NCBI GenBank assembly: GCA_947627565.1 | Contig: CANQWO010000009.1 | Location: 1 to 58,194, forward strand | DNA: 58,194 nucleotides | DNA from: an uncultured Clostridia bacterium | GTDB lineage: Bacteria; Bacillota; Clostridia; Christensenellales; Borkfalkiaceae | Direction of reading: 5' to 3' | Shown: piece by piece, positions 55,843 to 58,194 of the stretch | Layout of the letters: the number at the start of each line of letters is the position of its first letter | How positions within the stretch are numbered: position 1 is the first letter of the stretch | Notes under the pieces: model-generated | What the model was told of the DNA's origin: nothing | What the model saw: only the letters and a program-made list of their open reading frames with translations | Database searches by the model: none | Position numbers and translations under genes: made by a program

Positions 55843-58194
55843 TTATCTGTGTTTGCGGCGTTTCATGCGGCGCCGTTTGCCCATCGACATTCTGACGACC
55901 CCGTCACCGGCGTCACCGGTACTACCGGTATCGTCTGCATCATCCGTGTCATCCGTGCCATCGGACGCGCCATCCTCTGCCGGTGCGGCCTCCTCCGCGA
56001 TTTCGCCAATGGGAGCGGGCTCTTCCACCGCTTCCTCAACGGGCGCGGACTCCTCGAAAATTTCCTCGATGGGAACGGGCTCTTCAAAAACTTCCTCGAT
56101 GGAGGCGGTTTCTTCGGCCGTTTCCTCAACGGGAACAGGTTCTTCAGCCGTTTCCTCAACAGAAGCTGGTTCTTCGACAACTTCTTCAACAGGAGCAGGC
56201 TCCTCTACCGTTTCCTCAACGGGAGCAGGTTCTTCAACTGCCTCCTCGACGGGAGCAGGTTCCTCGGCCGTCTCCTCAACAGGAGTAGGTTCTTCGACAA
56301 CTTCTTCAACAGGAGCAGGTTCTTCGACCGTCTCCTCAACAGGAGTAGGTTCCTCAACTACTTCCTCAACGGGAGCGGGCTCTTCAATCACCGCCTCAAC
56401 GGGAGCAGCAGGTTCTTCAGCCGCTTCCTCAACAGAAGCGGGTTCCTCGACTGTTTCTTCAACGGGCGCGGATTCGGGAACGGGGAGCGTGCGGCGTTTC
56501 TCTTGTTCGAGAGACACGCCGGTCACGATGACGCCGGGTGCGATCTCCACATCTTCGGGGACGGATTCCTCTTCCGCAATGCCTGCGTTCTGACGGAAGA
56601 ACGCCTCGTCCTCCGCCGACTTGATGTTGCGCTTGATGAGGCCGCGGTTGATGAGTTCCACAACGCCCTCATACGGAAGGTAGAAGTCCTCGGAGATGTA
56701 GTTTTCGTTCTTCTGCGCGCCGAGGCGTTCCATGACGGTATCAATGAGCTCCATGGCGTATTTCACGCGGCGGGAGTTCTTGATGCGGTACATGCACGGG
56801 GTATCTTCGTAGCTTACGCAGTCCTTGATGGGCTCGACCTTGTACTTGGTCTCCTCGTAAGTCATGGAATCGAGAGGAAGGTACACGCAGAGCGTCTTCC
56901 CGCGGTATGCGAGGCGCACGACGGGCTCCCGCCCGAAGCGGAAGCTCTCGCGCTTCCAGCTCATGCGCGCTCTGACTTTTTTATAGGAAAGCAGGTAGTT
57001 CTTGAGTTCGGTATACCAGTGCTTGACTTCGTCATCCGACTGAATGAGCCGTGCCGTGAAGCTCCTGTCGTAGCGGAGCGTGCCCTTTGCGTGCATCTCT
57101 TCTTGGATGTAGATGGGTTCTGCCTTGAGGCGGATGACCTCGGGCTCCTCGTTGATGATGACGGTCGCGGGTGAGACGGTGATCTGGTATCCGATCGTCT
57201 TTTCGCCGTAGCGGACGAGCACGGTGGGTGCGCCCACCTGTGTCATATCGACGGGCAGGATCTCATAGTCCTCCACCTCTTCGGCGAAGGGCTCCAGGTT
57301 GTAATTCGCGATGACGACAAGTCCGGTGGGATCGAGCTCCTCGCCCGCAATGTATTCCTTTCGGACGTTGTCCGTGTGGAGCGTGATCCCGATGAGTTCG
57401 CGCTCGGCAGGGCGTTCCGCTTCGAGCACGGTGACGGGATAGGAGGCGCGCTTGCCGCCGTAGCGGACGGTGACGATAGCTTCTCCCGCCTGCGACAGAT
57501 CGGGCGCGTCCACCGCATAGTCCTCGACTTTTTCCACGCAGGGTTCCTCGCTGTACGAAGCGTACACCACGAGCCCCTCGGCGTTGAAGCGGCCGCCCTC
57601 CGTGAACTCGCGCTGTACGAGCTCCGTGTCGAGGGTGATGCGCAGCAGTTCGCGGTGCACGTCCGCCGCGACGGAGACGACATAGATCGCCGATTTCTCG
57701 CCGTAGCGCACCGTGACCGTCGGCTTGCCCTCCGCGCTCATATCGGGCACATCGACCACGTAGTCGGTCACGACCTCGCTATACGGAGGCTCGCTGTAAT
57801 TCGCCGTGACGATGAGCCCTTCGCAGTTGAACGGCTCTCCCACCGTAAATTCGCGGCGCGCCATGGAGGCGTCGAGCGAGATGCCGACAAGCTCGCGCTC
57901 CGCGACGGGTTCTTCTTCCCTTTCCGCGACCACGGAGATGGCATAGACCGCAGTTTTTCCGCCAAATTCCACGGTGACGACGGGCTTGCCCTCAACGTTC
58001 ATATCGGGCATGTAAACGGTGAAATCGAGCACTTGCTCGCTCAGAGGTTCGACGTTGTAATTCGCCGTAACGATGAGCCCTTCGCAATTGAACGGCTCTC
58101 CCACCGTAAATTCGCGACGCGCCATGGAGGCGTCGAGCGAGATGCCGACAAGCTCGCGCTCCGCGACGGGTTCTTCTTCCCTTTCCGCGACCAC
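55843..58194 (-). CDS. large Ig-like repeat protein with acidic PVEE repeats, N-terminus beyond the window
   Basis: At least 783 residues; the true start lies beyond the window. At least four bacterial Ig-like (Big_3-type) repeats of ~87 residues occupy residues 1-345 (each: REFTVGEPFNCEGLIVTANY ... VTVRYGxKxAxY). Residues about 365-500 form a basic domain (FTARLIQSDDEVKHWY, SYKKVRARMSWKRESF, LYRIKNSRR-like MYRIKNSRRVKYAMEL) that I recall from other Clostridia proteins of unknown function. Then about 190 residues of EEPAPVEE-type repeats and a very basic end (KRRRMKRRKHR). No LPXTG or C-terminal membrane helix. Confidence 0.85.
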   Translation of the reverse strand: MVAEREEEPVAERELVGISLDASMARREFTVGEPFNCEGLIVTANYNVEPLSEQVLDFTVYMPDMNVEGKPVVTVEFGGKTAVYAISVVAEREEEPVAERELVGISLDASMARREFTVGEPFNCEGLIVTANYSEPPYSEVVTDYVVDVPDMSAEGKPTVTVRYGEKSAIYVVSVAADVHRELLRITLDTELVQREFTEGGRFNAEGLVVYASYSEEPCVEKVEDYAVDAPDLSQAGEAIVTVRYGGKRASYPVTVLEAERPAERELIGITLHTDNVRKEYIAGEELDPTGLVVIANYNLEPFAEEVEDYEILPVDMTQVGAPTVLVRYGEKTIGYQITVSPATVIINEEPEVIRLKAEPIYIQEEMHAKGTLRYDRSFTARLIQSDDEVKHWYTELKNYLLSYKKVRARMSWKRESFRFGREPVVRLAYRGKTLCVYLPLDSMTYEETKYKVEPIKDCVSYEDTPCMYRIKNSRRVKYAMELIDTVMERLGAQKNENYISEDFYLPYEGVVELINRGLIKRNIKSAEDEAFFRQNAGIAEEESVPEDVEIAPGVIVTGVSLEQEKRRTLPVPESAPVEETVEEPASVEEAAEEPAAPVEAVIEEPAPVEEVVEEPTPVEETVEEPAPVEEVVEEPTPVEETAEEPAPVEEAVEEPAPVEETVEEPAPVEEVVEEPASVEETAEEPVPVEETAEETASIEEVFEEPVPIEEIFEESAPVEEAVEEPAPIGEIAEEAAPAEDGASDGTDDTDDADDTGSTGDAGDGVVRMSMGKRRRMKRRKHR
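57820..58194 (-). repeat. nearly identical 261-bp tandem repeat units
   Basis: The sequence at about 57820-57934 recurs at 58081-58194 with only a few differences (period 261 nt, 87 codons). More units may lie beyond the window end. Confidence 0.85.

Noticed and set aside
55628-56593. + strand frame coding Ser/Thr/Gly-rich repeats
   Set aside because: It is the antisense shadow of the PVEE repeat in the - strand gene and has no ribosome site or signal peptide.

Overview
The window looks like chromosomal DNA of a spore-forming, anaerobic-type member of the Clostridia with fairly high GC. The basis for this is a complete spoIIIA operon (AA to AH), spoIVB, spoVG, ytfJ and a SpoIIM-like gene; a Clostridia-style IspH-ribosomal S1 fusion; a GlgC/GlgD glycogen pathway; and a biotin-dependent sodium-pumping decarboxylase operon. 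No rRNA, tRNA or CRISPR array was seen. The lineage is probably uncultured; naming an order would be a guess.

Layout. Positions 1-1700 look foreign: a possible IS200/IS605 right end, then an AT-rich lipoprotein gene. From 1.9 to 33.5 kb most genes are on the + strand: rnhA, a TVP38/DedA membrane protein, a strongly expressed-looking 97-nt RNA candidate, the sodium-pump decarboxylase operon (3.8-8.6 kb), a cluster of a flavoprotein, an AroH-Cmk fusion, PlsC and IspH-S1 (8.6-14 kb), htpG, a cold-shock gene, spoVG (- strand), murC, a glycogen operon glgB-glgC-glgD-glgA-glgP plus a GH13 amylase (18-28.5 kb), a 530-nt repeat-rich gap, an XRE regulator with a tyrosine recombinase, hflX, a membrane protein, a Cys-rich mini-protein (- strand) and lexA. 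From 33.6 kb to the end all genes are on the - strand, meeting the + genes head-on at lexA/rluB. Read in their own direction they run: an Ig-like repeat protein (cut by the window end), spoIIIAA-AH, asp23, nusB, folD, ispA, dxs, tlyA, nadK, argR, recN, spoIVB, spoIIM-like, dacB, lysA, an M50 protease, scpA, scpB, DUF2953, ytfJ, dacF, rluB. This is the classic Firmicutes sporulation/housekeeping neighbourhood, but without xseA/xseB, spo0A and spmA/spmB at their usual places.

Functional picture. The glycogen genes form a complete make-and-use set (ADP-glucose synthesis, elongation, branching, phosphorolysis, endo-hydrolysis). The decarboxylase operon couples carboxyl removal to sodium export and carries two different carboxyltransferases. 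ispA, dxs and ispH feed isoprenoid synthesis by the MEP route. The sporulation genes cover the feeding-tube complex (SpoIIIA), sigma-K checkpoint signalling (SpoIVB) and the spore cell wall (DacB/DacF).

Most unusual signals: (1) a dispersed ~29-bp motif built on AGTACTATGTCTGACAT, at least five clear copies, lying in genes and gaps in more than one reading frame and always co-oriented with transcription; (2) several promoters whose -10 box lies only 5-6 nt before the start codon, pointing to leaderless mRNAs; (3) the 97-nt RNA with a consensus promoter and terminator; (4) a 22-bp-spaced array and a long hairpin upstream of the XRE/recombinase pair; (5) the AroH-Cmk fusion.
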